Below are positions 8,068 to 16,620 of a stretch of 47,270 bases of DNA, in pieces. The position numbers were made by a program, and so were the translations under genes. The stretch spans positions 1-47,270 of the forward strand of contig QCMR01000005.1 in the NCBI GenBank assembly GCA_003213595.1, in the 5' to 3' direction. Position 1 is the stretch's first letter. Each line of letters opens with the position of its first letter. Source of the DNA: SAR86 cluster bacterium AG-422-E19 (GTDB lineage: Bacteria > Pseudomonadota > Gammaproteobacteria > Magnimaribacterales > AG-339-G14). Below the pieces are notes generated by a model. It was not told where the DNA came from. It was given only the letters and a program-made list of their open reading frames with translations, and ran no database searches.

Positions 8068-8100
8068 ATTATAATATACCTTTTCTATAGTTAGAGTAAA
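8068..8100 (-). promoter_or_regulatory. Sigma70-like promoter of module C
   Basis: On the minus strand TTTACT (8100-8095, 4/6) is followed after 18 bases by TATTAT (8076-8071, 5/6). An overlapping perfect TATAAT lies at 8073-8068. Transcription would start near 8062, about 15 bases before the module C lipoprotein start. Found by eye only. Confidence 0.45.
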
Positions 8101-8105
8101 TGCTC

Positions 8106-8213
8106 TTAAACTACCAAATCTATTAAATAAGCTGCTATAGCTAAAATTACATTGACAACAACTATCACAATCAATAGTCCCTTTAAATTAAACTTTTTAT
8201 CTTCCTTACTCAT
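8106..8213 (-). CDS. Possible 35-residue single-span membrane protein
   Basis: A short frame runs from ATG 8213 to TAA 8106. It has a charged start (MSKEDKKFNLKG), one hydrophobic helix (residues about 13-34, LLIVIVVVNVILAIAAYL within it) and no tail. The Lys-rich start followed by a clean membrane helix is unlikely by chance in A/T-rich DNA, but there is no clear ribosome site. The start lies only 24 bases from the divergent infA start, leaving little room for a promoter. I do not recognise it. It could be a small inner-membrane protein or a chance frame. Confidence 0.35.
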   Translation of the reverse strand: MSKEDKKFNLKGLLIVIVVVNVILAIAAYLIDLVV

Positions 8214-8237
8214 AGGGCATAATTATGAACAAAATTT

Positions 8238-8456
8238 ATGGCAAAAGAAGATTTAATTGAAATGTCCGGCGAGGTAATAGACACCATGCCAAACACAACC
8301 TTCAAGGTTAAACTTGAAAACGATCACATTATAACTGCACACATCTCTGGAAAGATGCGAAAAAATTACATACGTATTTTAACTGGAGATAAAGTAAAGG
8401 TAGAAATGACTCCCTATGATCTATCCAAGGGACGCATAACCTTTAGGGAAAAATAA
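8238..8456 (+). CDS. infA: Translation initiation factor IF-1
   Basis: This is a 72-residue OB-fold protein, the exact family length, that binds the 30S A site during initiation. [20 protein letters not shown], the central [20 protein letters not shown] and RITFREK at the end are diagnostic. No Shine-Dalgarno sequence is visible before the ATG. CATAAT at 8218-8223 resembles a -10 box and would give a leader of under 10 bases, but there is no good -35. The gene converges on clpA with only 2 bases between the stops. infA next to clpA/clpS is a common gammaproteobacterial arrangement. Confidence 0.97.
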   Translation: MAKEDLIEMSGEVIDTMPNTTFKVKLENDHIITAHISGKMRKNYIRILTGDKVKVEMTPYDLSKGRITFREK

Positions 8457-8458
8457 TC

Positions 8459-10708
8459 TTAAGTTGTTAATTCTTTTTCTTCGTGAGGAAGAAACTTAAT
8501 GTCTAACTTTTCTTTTTTAACTGATACTTTAGCTACTCCACCCTCTTTAGCTAAATCACCAAACAAAATGGACTCTGCAAGTTTTTGCTTGATTTCATCT
8601 TGAATGAGTCTTTGCATAGGACGAGCTCCCATTTTTTCATCATAACCGTTTTTTGATAACCAAGTTCTTGCTTTACTATCTACGTCTAAAACAACCCGTT
8701 TTTCATCCAATTGCGCTTGAAGCTCAGTAAGGAATTTATCAACTACAGTTTGGATAACTTCTGTTTTGAGCGCACCAAATTGAACAATTGAAGTGAGACG
8801 ATTTCTAAATTCAGGACTAAATGACTTTTTGATTGCCTCAGAGCCATCGGTTGTGTTGTCTTGTTTTTGAAAGCCCATGGATTCTCTAGACATTTCCATG
8901 GCTCCGGAATTAGTAGTCATGATCAAAACACAGTTTCTAAAACTTGCTTGTCTTCCATTATTATCAGTTAGCATGCCATGATCCATAACCTGAAGAAGAA
9001 CATTAAATACTTCTGGATGAGCTTTTTCTATTTCATCTAACAAAATCACTGAATGAGGATTTTTGGTTACTGCTTCTGTCAATAAGCCACCTTGGTCATA
9101 CCCAACATACCCTGGAGGTGCACCGATTAGCCTTGATACAGTATGTCTTTCCATATATTCAGACATATCAAATCTAATAAGTTCAACACCAAGAATTTTA
9201 GCTAATTGACGTGAGACTTCAGTTTTACCCACTCCAGTGGGACCTGAGAATAAAAATGATCCTATTGGTTTTTCTTCCTCTCCTAAGCCAGCTCTAGACA
9301 TCATGATGGAATTTGATAATTTCTGAATTGCTTCATCTTGGCCAAAGATTACTCTTTTTAGATCTTCTTCTAATTTACCTAAAGATACTCGATCCTTAGT
9401 AGAAACGCTTTTTTCAGGAATTTGTGCCATTAAGGAGATTACCCTTTCCACATCCTGTTCATTCACAGTCTTTCTTTTGATATTTAAGTTAAGTCTTAAT
9501 CTTGCTCCTGCTTCATCAATCACATCAATAGCTTTGTCAGGCAAAAACTTATCATTGATATGTTTAGCAGAAAGTTCAGCAGCAGCCTTTAAAGAAGCTT
9601 TGGAATATTTAAGTTCATGATGTTGTTCGTATTTCTTTTTTAGACCTTCTAAAATCTTTATAGTTTCTTGAACAGAAGGCTCGACCAGATCTACTTTTTG
9701 GAATCTTCTAGATAAAGCTCTGTCTTGCTCAAAAATAGTTCGGTATTCTTTAAAAGTTGTAGAGCCAATGAACCTTATACCTTCTTTTCCAAGAACTGGT
9801 TTCAAAAGATTGGAGGCATCCATCACCCCACCAGAAGTAGCACCTGCTCCAATAATTGTATGAATTTCATCGATGAATAAAATTGCATTGGGAATATTTG
9901 CCAGTTCTTTTAAGATTCCTTTGAGTCTCTTTTCAAAATCTCCTCGATATTTTGTACCGGCTAGTAAGGAACCCATATCCAATGAATAGATGACGCTTTC
10001 TTGCAGTGAAGGCGCAGCAGATTTCTCAACTATATTTTTTGCCAACCCTTCTATAAGAGCGGTTTTACCAACTCCCGATTCACCAACTAAAATAGGATTA
10101 TTTTTGGATCTTCTAGCTAAGATTTGGGAGATTCTTTCTATTTCCTTATCTCTGCCAACCAAAGGATCAATTCGGTTTTCTTCTGCTTCTTTATTAAGAT
10201 TCAAAGCATACTTACCAAGGTAACCCGATTCTTTTGAAGAAGAAGATTCTTGAGCAAACTCATCAAAAGATTCATCTTCTGTTACGCCTTCTCCGTGACT
10301 CATATAAGAAACAGCATCCAGTCTTGTCATTCCTTGCTTTTTTAACAAATAAACACTATGACTTTCTTTTTCGCTAAAAAGTGCAACCAAAACATTAGCC
10401 CCAGATACTTCTCCAGTACCAGAAGATTGCACGTGAAAGACAGCTCTTTGAATAACTCTTTGAAAAGATAAAGTCGGTTGTATCTCTACTGCTTCATCTT
10501 TCTTTTCAGGACAATTTTTTGATATAAATTCTTTTAATTCTGCTTCTAAAATATCGATATTTACATCACAAGCAAGAAGAACATTGAGAGCATCTTGATT
10601 ATTTAAAATGCAAAGCAATAAGTGTTCTGTGGTTACAAACTCATGATTGTTTTCATGAGCAAATTTAAAAGCATTATTTAGACATTCTTCAAGATTTTTT
10701 TCTAACAT
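8459..10708 (-). CDS. clpA: ClpA, ATPase subunit of the ClpAP protease
   Basis: ClpA is a 749-residue AAA+ unfoldase that feeds substrates, including N-degron proteins delivered by ClpS, into ClpP. Visible are the N-domain repeat (about 1-145), AAA module 1 with GESGVGKTAL and FIDEIHT, and AAA module 2 with GPTGVGKTEV and LLDEIEKAH. A C-terminal small domain contains MGARPMQR. The ClpP-docking loop is MGF (611-613) in SMGFQKQDNTTD, where E. coli ClpA has IGL. The start ATG overlaps the clpS stop by one base (TGATG), so the two are translationally coupled. No clpP lies in the window. Confidence 0.97.
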   Translation of the reverse strand: MLEKNLEECLNNAFKFAHENNHEFVTTEHLLLCILNNQDALNVLLACDVNIDILEAELKEFISKNCPEKKDEAVEIQPTLSFQRVIQRAVFHVQSSGTGEVSGANVLVALFSEKESHSVYLLKKQGMTRLDAVSYMSHGEGVTEDESFDEFAQESSSSKESGYLGKYALNLNKEAEENRIDPLVGRDKEIERISQILARRSKNNPILVGESGVGKTALIEGLAKNIVEKSAAPSLQESVIYSLDMGSLLAGTKYRGDFEKRLKGILKELANIPNAILFIDEIHTIIGAGATSGGVMDASNLLKPVLGKEGIRFIGSTTFKEYRTIFEQDRALSRRFQKVDLVEPSVQETIKILEGLKKKYEQHHELKYSKASLKAAAELSAKHINDKFLPDKAIDVIDEAGARLRLNLNIKRKTVNEQDVERVISLMAQIPEKSVSTKDRVSLGKLEEDLKRVIFGQDEAIQKLSNSIMMSRAGLGEEEKPIGSFLFSGPTGVGKTEVSRQLAKILGVELIRFDMSEYMERHTVSRLIGAPPGYVGYDQGGLLTEAVTKNPHSVILLDEIEKAHPEVFNVLLQVMDHGMLTDNNGRQASFRNCVLIMTTNSGAMEMSRESMGFQKQDNTTDGSEAIKKSFSPEFRNRLTSIVQFGALKTEVIQTVVDKFLTELQAQLDEKRVVLDVDSKARTWLSKNGYDEKMGARPMQRLIQDEIKQKLAESILFGDLAKEGGVAKVSVKKEKLDIKFLPHEEKELTT

Positions 10709-11058
10709 CAGTCTTCCTCGTCTATTGGTTCAATATCGCTTACTAATGGATGTTCATTTTGTTTAGCAAAGTTATTAATTTGGTTTGATTTTGTTTCAGC
10801 AACTTCTTTCGTATAAATACCACAAACACCCTTTCCTTTTGTGTGCACTGCGAGCATTATTTGAGTGGCTTTCTCTTTATCGTAGCTAAAAAAAGTTTGT
10901 AAAACATATATTACAAATTCCATTGGAGTGTAATCATCATTTAACAGAATGACTCTATACAAAGAAGGTTTCTTTAGTTTTGGTTCTTCTAGCTCAACTA
11001 AAGAGGAAGAATTGGATTCGTAATCTTCGGAATTATTACTAAGCTTGATATCTATCAT
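10708..11058 (-). CDS. clpS: ClpS, N-degron adaptor of ClpAP
   Basis: ClpS binds substrates with destabilising N-terminal residues and hands them to ClpA. The 116-residue protein has a disordered acidic N-terminus (about 1-30) and the core [18 protein letters not shown] with the family's [10 protein letters not shown] signature. [19 protein letters not shown] follows. The acidic tail IEPIDEED is a little longer than usual. It lies between icd (16 bases upstream) and clpA (overlapping), all on the minus strand. Several gammaproteobacteria place cspD near here; it is absent. Confidence 0.97.
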   Translation of the reverse strand: MIDIKLSNNSEDYESNSSSLVELEEPKLKKPSLYRVILLNDDYTPMEFVIYVLQTFFSYDKEKATQIMLAVHTKGKGVCGIYTKEVAETKSNQINNFAKQNEHPLVSDIEPIDEED

Positions 11059-11074
11059 TCATTAAAAAGATTTA

Positions 11075-12334
11075 TTATGACATTCCATTACAGATTTGTT
11101 CTGCAAACTCAGAACATTTTAGTAATTTTGCTCCTGTCATCAATCTTTCTAAATCATAAGTTACTAACTTATTCTTAATTGCCCAACTTATACCTTTGAT
11201 AATATTTTCAGACGCTTCATGCCAACCGATATGATTAAGCATCATTTCTGCAGATAAAATTAAAGAAGCCGGATTAACTTTGTCTAAACCAGCATATTTT
11301 GGCGCAGTACCATGTGTTGCTTCAAATAAAGCAACTTTGTCTCCTAAATTTGCTCCAGGCGCAAGGCCTAAACCCCCTACTTTTGCTGCTAATGCGTCAG
11401 AAATAAAGTCCCCATTTAGATTCATGGTTGCAATTACATCATAGTCTCCTGGACGAATTAATATTTGTTGAAGGAAATTATCTGTGATGATGTCTTTTAA
11501 AATGATTAATCTTTTCGTAACTGGATTTCTGAAGCTCATCCATTCGCCACCGTCAAGAGATGTTGCTCCAAATTCTTTTGCTGCTAAAGAGTAGCTCCAT
11601 TCCTTGAAGGAGCCCTCTGTGTATTTCATGATGTTTCCTTTATGAACAATAGTTACCGATGAGCGGTCATTATCTATAGCATATTGAATTGCTTTTCTGA
11701 CATGCCTTTCAGTTCCTTCTTTAGATATTGGTTTGATACCAATGCCACAAGCGTCTTCAAATCTGATATTTTTTACATCCATTTCTTTGGTTAAGAAATC
11801 AATTAATTTAGTAGCTTCGTCTGAATTTGCTTCAAACTCAATTCCAGCATAGATATCTTCAGAGTTTTCACGAAAGACGATCATGTCTGTGGTTTCTGGA
11901 ATTACGACAGGACTTGGTACACCTTCAAAATACCTTATTGGTCTCTGGCACACATATAAATCCAACACTTGTCTCAATCGGACGTTTAAAGATCGGATCC
12001 CTCCTCCTATAGGAGTCGTTAAGGGTCCCTTAATTCCTACGATATATTTTTCCAGGGCATCAATCGTTTCATCTGGAAGCCATTCGTTTTCACCATAAAC
12101 ACTCAAGGATTTTTCTCCACAAAATACTTCCATCCATGCAATTTTTCTCTCTCCGTTATAAGAAATATTTACTGCATGATCGACAACTTTAATCATGGCA
12201 GCAGTTACATCTGTTCCAATGCCATCTCCTTCAATAAATGGGATTATCGGATTTGTAGGAACATTTAATTCACCGGAATCGGTTATCGTAATTTGTTCCC
12301 CATCTTCTGGAATTTCTATGTGTTTATATGCCAT
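11075..12334 (-). CDS. icd: Isocitrate dehydrogenase, NADP+-dependent
   Basis: This 419-residue enzyme oxidises isocitrate to 2-oxoglutarate in the TCA cycle. [13 protein letters not shown] opens the fold, and [11 protein letters not shown] (112-122) holds the substrate-binding Ser115. In E. coli the equivalent Ser113 is phosphorylated by AceK to divert carbon into the glyoxylate shunt. [15 protein letters not shown] and [17 protein letters not shown] carry the Lys-Tyr and Tyr/Arg residues that select NADP+ over NAD+. Isocitrate lyase, the competing enzyme, is 2.5 kb away. No aceK is in the window, so regulation by phosphorylation is inferred only from the site. Confidence 0.97.
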   Translation of the reverse strand: MAYKHIEIPEDGEQITITDSGELNVPTNPIIPFIEGDGIGTDVTAAMIKVVDHAVNISYNGERKIAWMEVFCGEKSLSVYGENEWLPDETIDALEKYIVGIKGPLTTPIGGGIRSLNVRLRQVLDLYVCQRPIRYFEGVPSPVVIPETTDMIVFRENSEDIYAGIEFEANSDEATKLIDFLTKEMDVKNIRFEDACGIGIKPISKEGTERHVRKAIQYAIDNDRSSVTIVHKGNIMKYTEGSFKEWSYSLAAKEFGATSLDGGEWMSFRNPVTKRLIILKDIITDNFLQQILIRPGDYDVIATMNLNGDFISDALAAKVGGLGLAPGANLGDKVALFEATHGTAPKYAGLDKVNPASLILSAEMMLNHIGWHEASENIIKGISWAIKNKLVTYDLERLMTGAKLLKCSEFAEQICNGMS

Positions 12335-12364
12335 AAGAGTTATAAAAGTCCTTTGAAGCGCGGT

Positions 12365-12373
12365 ATCATAGCA
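12365..12373 (-). promoter_or_regulatory. Extended -10 promoter of icd
   Basis: On the minus strand TGC-TATGAT (12373-12365) is an extended -10 element (TGn plus 5/6 of TATAAT). Only an A/T-rich TTTTAT occupies the -35 place at 17 bases, as often seen with extended -10 promoters. Transcription would start near 12358, about 24 bases before the icd ATG. The same bases read TATCAT on the plus strand toward mnmA. Confidence 0.45.
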
Positions 12374-12396
12374 TTTTTTACTTATCTATAAAAATT

Positions 12397-13455
12397 GTGA
12401 AAGTTCTAATAGGTTTATCAGGGGGTGTTGACTCTTCAGTGGCAGCATTCCTTCTAAAGCAAGAGGGTTTCGACGTTACAGCGGGATTCATGAGAAATTG
12501 GGAAGATGATGATGGAAGCCCTTATTGTAGTGTAAAAGAAGACTTCTTAGACGCTGCACAAGTTGCTGACAAATTAGGCATAAATTTAGTGCAAATGAAT
12601 TTTGCCAAAGAATATAAAGACAAAGTATTCAGTTATTTTCTAGAAGAATTAAATAATGGAAAGACACCCAATCCAGATATTTATTGTAATAAATTTATTA
12701 AATTTAAAGAGTTTACAAACTATGCAATAGAGAATGACTTTGATGCAGTTGCAACAGGACATTACTCTAAAGTTCAAGTGATCGATAAAAAACATTTCTT
12801 ATGTAAATCTTATGATCAAAGTAAAGATCAAACTTATTTCCTGAGTCAGGTTGAAAAAGATGTTTTTAAAAATATTAAATTTCCCCTAGGAAACCTTTTA
12901 AAAACTGATGTGAGAAAAATTGCAGAAGTAGAAAATTTGGTTACTTATGATAAAAAAGATAGCACTGGGATTTGTTTCATTGGAGAAAGGCCTTTTCCGG
13001 AATTCTTAAAAAATTATCTTCCTGAAGATTATGGAGAAATCGTCGATGAAAATGATGAGGTTGTTGGGGAACATAAAGGTTTGTATTTTTATACAATTGG
13101 TCAAAGACAAGGTCTTGGGATTGGAGGAATGAAGAATAAACCAGAAAAAGCTTGGTACGTTGCTCAAAAAGATTTTTCAAACAATAAATTAATAGTTGTT
13201 CAAGAAAATGATCATCCTTTACTTTTCAAACAAAAACTTTCGGTATCAAATATTAATTGGTTAAAACAACCGTCTTCAAATAAAGTTTCTGCAAAAATTA
13301 GGTATCGTCAAAAAGATCAAGACTGTGAAATTGATATTCATGGAAACAAAGCTAAAGTCATTTTTAAGGAACCGCAAAGAGCAGTTACTCCTGGCCAATT
13401 TATTGTATTTTATGAAGATGAAATTTGTTTAGGTGGAGGCGAGATAGATATATAA
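12397..13455 (+). CDS. mnmA: tRNA 2-thiouridylase MnmA
   Basis: MnmA (352 residues) installs sulfur at position 2 of wobble U34 in tRNA-Lys, -Glu and -Gln, using ATP and sulfur relayed by the Tus system. SGGVDSS (8-14) is the PP-loop. C97 in NPDIYCNKFIKF and C193 in STGICFIGERPF are the catalytic cysteine pair. YTIGQRQGLGIGG and the C-terminal beta-barrel are present. The start is GTG at 12397; no in-frame ATG upstream fits. It leads a plus-strand run with purB 17 bases on. The hflD gene that usually sits between mnmA and purB is missing. Confidence 0.97.
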   Translation: MKVLIGLSGGVDSSVAAFLLKQEGFDVTAGFMRNWEDDDGSPYCSVKEDFLDAAQVADKLGINLVQMNFAKEYKDKVFSYFLEELNNGKTPNPDIYCNKFIKFKEFTNYAIENDFDAVATGHYSKVQVIDKKHFLCKSYDQSKDQTYFLSQVEKDVFKNIKFPLGNLLKTDVRKIAEVENLVTYDKKDSTGICFIGERPFPEFLKNYLPEDYGEIVDENDEVVGEHKGLYFYTIGQRQGLGIGGMKNKPEKAWYVAQKDFSNNKLIVVQENDHPLLFKQKLSVSNINWLKQPSSNKVSAKIRYRQKDQDCEIDIHGNKAKVIFKEPQRAVTPGQFIVFYEDEICLGGGEIDI

Positions 13456-13472
13456 TCCTCTTTTGAAAATTA

Positions 13473-14846
13473 ATGCCCAACGATAACCTGCTATCTGTAA
13501 CTCCCATTGATGGGAGGTATGAATCTCAAACAAAATCTCTTGCAAACTATTTCAGTGAATTTGCTTTAATTAAAACTAGAGTAGAAGTCGAGATTGAATG
13601 GCTTCTGCTGATATCAAAGAATAAGTCTCTTAAATTTGTTCCGGAAGTTTCAAACAGTCAGCAAAAAAAAATAACTAATATTTTTCAGGAGTTTTCTCTC
13701 CAAGATGCCAGGCAAATAAAGAAAATTGAAAAGAAAACAAATCATGATGTCAAAGCAGTCGAACTTTTTATTGTTGAAAAACTAAAAAAATTAAAACTCA
13801 ATAAACTCTGTGAATTTGTTCATTTTTGTTGTACTTCTGAGGATATCAATAATCTCTCTTACTCGATGATGTTGCAAAGATTTTTAGACATTGAATTTAT
13901 ACCTGAAGTTAATGTTATACAGAAAAATTTAAATTCTTTAGCAAAGAAATATTCAAAAATACCTATGTTAGCTTTTACGCATGGGCAACCTGCTTCTCCT
14001 ACTACAGTTGGTAAGGAATTTTCTAACTACAGTTACCGATTAAAATTTCATTTAGATCTTATTAAATCTATTAAACAAAAAGGAAAATTCAACGGAGCCT
14101 CAGGAAATTACAATGCTCATGTTGTTGCAGAAAAGAAAGTTAATTGGGAGACTTTATCTAAAAAATTCGTAAATTCTTTAGGCCTAGATTTTTCTAGTCA
14201 TTCAACGCAAATCGAACTTAAAGATGCAATGTCATTTCAATTAACAAATACTCATAATTTAAATAACGTATTCATTGATCTTGCTCAAGATATTTGGCTT
14301 TTAATTTCAAAAAATTATTTAAAGCAAAATTTGAAGGTTGGAGAAGTTGGCTCTTCAACCATGCCTCATAAAGTGAATCCAATAGATTTTGAAAATGCAG
14401 AAGGAAATTTATCCATGGCTAATGGCTTAATAATTGCTCTGAAAAATAAAATCCAAATATCCAGATTACAAAGAGATTTATCCGATTCGACTGTTTTAAG
14501 AAATATTGGCTCGTTATTTGCTTATATTGTTATCAGTTTCAATTCTTTAAAAAAAGGCATCGCTAAAATAGAGCCTAATAAGGAATTAATCCTCAAAGAC
14601 CTAGATAACAGTTGGGAAATTTTAACAGAAGCTATCCAAACCATACTCAGAAAAAATGGTGTTGAGGATAGTTATACAAAAATTAAATCAATTTCACGTG
14701 GAAAAAAGCTTGATTATCATTCCTACATAAAGATAATTGACGACTTAAAAATAAATAAAGCAGATAAGGAACTTCTTTTAAGCCTTACTCCAAAAAAATA
14801 TATTGGATTGGCAGACAAATTGGCTAAATCTTCTTTTAAATCCTAA
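13473..14846 (+). CDS. purB: Adenylosuccinate lyase
   Basis: PurB (457 residues) catalyses two purine steps: SAICAR to AICAR and adenylosuccinate to AMP, each releasing fumarate. LLSVTPIDGRYESQTKSL at the N-terminus is the family signature. FTHGQPASPTT contains catalytic His170. The flexible loop SSTMPHKVNPIDFENAEGN (from residue 294) carries the catalytic Ser and the fumarase/lyase superfamily signature. Length matches the E. coli type (456). It lies between mnmA and aceA, with a 10-base gap to aceA, so all three are probably co-transcribed. Confidence 0.97.
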   Translation: MPNDNLLSVTPIDGRYESQTKSLANYFSEFALIKTRVEVEIEWLLLISKNKSLKFVPEVSNSQQKKITNIFQEFSLQDARQIKKIEKKTNHDVKAVELFIVEKLKKLKLNKLCEFVHFCCTSEDINNLSYSMMLQRFLDIEFIPEVNVIQKNLNSLAKKYSKIPMLAFTHGQPASPTTVGKEFSNYSYRLKFHLDLIKSIKQKGKFNGASGNYNAHVVAEKKVNWETLSKKFVNSLGLDFSSHSTQIELKDAMSFQLTNTHNLNNVFIDLAQDIWLLISKNYLKQNLKVGEVGSSTMPHKVNPIDFENAEGNLSMANGLIIALKNKIQISRLQRDLSDSTVLRNIGSLFAYIVISFNSLKKGIAKIEPNKELILKDLDNSWEILTEAIQTILRKNGVEDSYTKIKSISRGKKLDYHSYIKIIDDLKINKADKELLLSLTPKKYIGLADKLAKSSFKS

Positions 14847-14856
14847 GGGGCACAAT

Positions 14857-16461
14857 ATGTTTGATTACAAAAAAATCGTTAAAGAATATGAGGATCTAAA
14901 GAACCAAAATCCAAATATTTATAAAAATATCAATCCTGTATCTGCTGCAAGAATGAGATTGCAAAATAGATTTCATACCGGTTTAGATATTGCTCAATAC
15001 ACAGCTGACATCATGCACGCTGACATGGCTGACTATGATAAAGACTCAAGTGTTTACACTCAGTCTTTAGGTTGTTGGCATGGCTTTACTGCTCAACAAA
15101 TGATGATGGAAATCAAACGTTCTCACACAACTACCTCTAAAAGATATGTCTATTTGAGTGGCTGGATGATTGCTGCCTTAAGATCTGAATTTGGCCCTCT
15201 TCCTGATCAGAGCATGCATGAAAAAACCGCAGTCCCTAACCTAATCAAAGAGATTTATACCTTTTTGAAAAGAGCTGATTCTGTCCAGCTTCAACATTTG
15301 TTCAACGAATTAGATGAAGCAGAAGCAGCAGGAAATAAAACTGATGACATTATTAAAAGAATTAATAATTTTGAAACTCACGTTGTTCCTATCATTGCTG
15401 ATATCGATGCTGGATTTGGTAATGAGGAAGCGACTTACTTACTTGCAAAAAAGATGATTCAAGCTGGTGCTTGTGCCATACAAATTGAAAACCAAGTATC
15501 TGATGAAAAACAGTGCGGTCACCAAGACGGAAAAGTAACCGTTCCACATGAAGACTTTTTATCTAAGGTTAATGCTGTTAGATATGCATTCTTAGAATTA
15601 GGTATTAAAAATGGAATCATTGTTGCAAGAACTGATTCTCTAGGCGCTGGTTTAACTCAAAAGGTTCCAGTTTCAAAAGAACCAGGAGATCTTGCTGATC
15701 AATACAACTCCTTTCTTGAATCTCATGAAATCAATGATTTGAGTGAATTAGAAGATAACGATGTAACAATTCATCAGGGAGGAAAACTTGTACAACCTGT
15801 AAGACTTCCAAATGGCCTCTATCAGTTTAAAAAAGATACTGGGTTTGATCGAGTTGTACTCGATTGCATAACCAGTCTTGAAAATGGTGCTGATCTTTTA
15901 TGGATTGAAACCGAAAAACCAAATGTACAACAGATTGCGGAAATGGTTTCTGCCATCAGAGAAAAACAACCACAAGCAAAACTTGTTTACAATAATTCCC
16001 CTTCCTTTAATTGGACTTTGTCTTTTAGAGAACAGGTTTATCAAGAATGGGTTGAAGCTGGAAAAGACGTTTCAAATTATCCTGATCCTGCAAAGGATCC
16101 AAAAGGCTTGATGGATAAAAAGTTTGATGATTCAGAGCTTGCAGTTGAAGCTGACAAATACATTCAAAATTTCCAAAAAGATGCTTCAAGAGACGCAGGA
16201 ATCTTTCATCATTTAATCACTCTACCAACGTATCATGAAACCGCTCTGGGTACGTCAGTGCTATCTGAAGGATACTTTGGCGATCAAGGTATGTTGGCGT
16301 ATGTAAAAGAGATTCAAAGGCAAGAAATCAGACGTGATATGTCTTCCGTTAAACATCAGGATTTAGCTGGTTCGACTGTTGGGGATACTCACAAAGAATA
16401 CTTCTCTGGAGATAATGCTCTTAAAGCTGGTGGTGAAGATAATACAATGAATCAGTTTTAA
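14857..16461 (+). CDS. aceA: Isocitrate lyase (long, Pseudomonas-type AceA)
   Basis: Isocitrate lyase cleaves isocitrate to succinate and glyoxylate, the first glyoxylate-shunt step needed for growth on acetate or fatty acids. I place the start at ATG 14857 behind AAGGGG. An in-frame ATG at 14803 lies inside purB, lacks a ribosome site and adds non-homologous residues. The protein has 534 residues, the long class rather than the 434-residue E. coli type. The active-site loop is SDEKQCGHQDGKV, with catalytic C220; ADIDAGFGN holds metal-binding acids. No malate synthase is in the window. The stop overlaps the convergent nqrM by 4 bases. Confidence 0.97.
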   Translation: MFDYKKIVKEYEDLKNQNPNIYKNINPVSAARMRLQNRFHTGLDIAQYTADIMHADMADYDKDSSVYTQSLGCWHGFTAQQMMMEIKRSHTTTSKRYVYLSGWMIAALRSEFGPLPDQSMHEKTAVPNLIKEIYTFLKRADSVQLQHLFNELDEAEAAGNKTDDIIKRINNFETHVVPIIADIDAGFGNEEATYLLAKKMIQAGACAIQIENQVSDEKQCGHQDGKVTVPHEDFLSKVNAVRYAFLELGIKNGIIVARTDSLGAGLTQKVPVSKEPGDLADQYNSFLESHEINDLSELEDNDVTIHQGGKLVQPVRLPNGLYQFKKDTGFDRVVLDCITSLENGADLLWIETEKPNVQQIAEMVSAIREKQPQAKLVYNNSPSFNWTLSFREQVYQEWVEAGKDVSNYPDPAKDPKGLMDKKFDDSELAVEADKYIQNFQKDASRDAGIFHHLITLPTYHETALGTSVLSEGYFGDQGMLAYVKEIQRQEIRRDMSSVKHQDLAGSTVGDTHKEYFSGDNALKAGGEDNTMNQF

Positions 16462-16616
16462 TCGACTGTTTTTCCACAAACCTTACAAGTATCTCCTTTT
16501 TCTAAATAAATTCCTCCACAACTTGGTTGGAGGGGTTTATTTTTAAGAATAAGTCCTATCGACATTCCAGCTATCGACAGAATGATAATAAATATGGCTA
16601 ATAAAGCAGTGATCAT
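16458..16616 (-). CDS. nqrM: NqrM, Na+-NQR maturation protein
   Basis: This 52-residue gene (ATG 16616, TAA 16458) starts 4 bases after the apbE stop. It has one N-terminal membrane helix (about 1-24), then SCGGIYLEKGDTCKVCGK, which holds three Cys (33, 44, 47). NqrM (DUF539) is a small membrane protein required to build the NQR complex, thought to supply iron to the NqrD/NqrE centre, and it normally ends the operon. The usual family protein is longer (about 70 residues) with four Cys; this is a shortened version. Position and the CGG motif make the call. Confidence 0.8.
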   Translation of the reverse strand: MITALLAIFIIILSIAGMSIGLILKNKPLQPSCGGIYLEKGDTCKVCGKTVD

Positions 16617-16620
16617 TTAA

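Noticed and set aside
8152-8157. Perfect TTGACA upstream of infA
   Set aside because: No acceptable -10 lies 16-18 bases downstream (TAGTCC there), and it falls 80 bases from the infA start.
14803-14856. Longer start for aceA inside purB
   Set aside because: No ribosome site and no homology; ATG 14857 has AAGGGG in place and gives the family's N-terminus.
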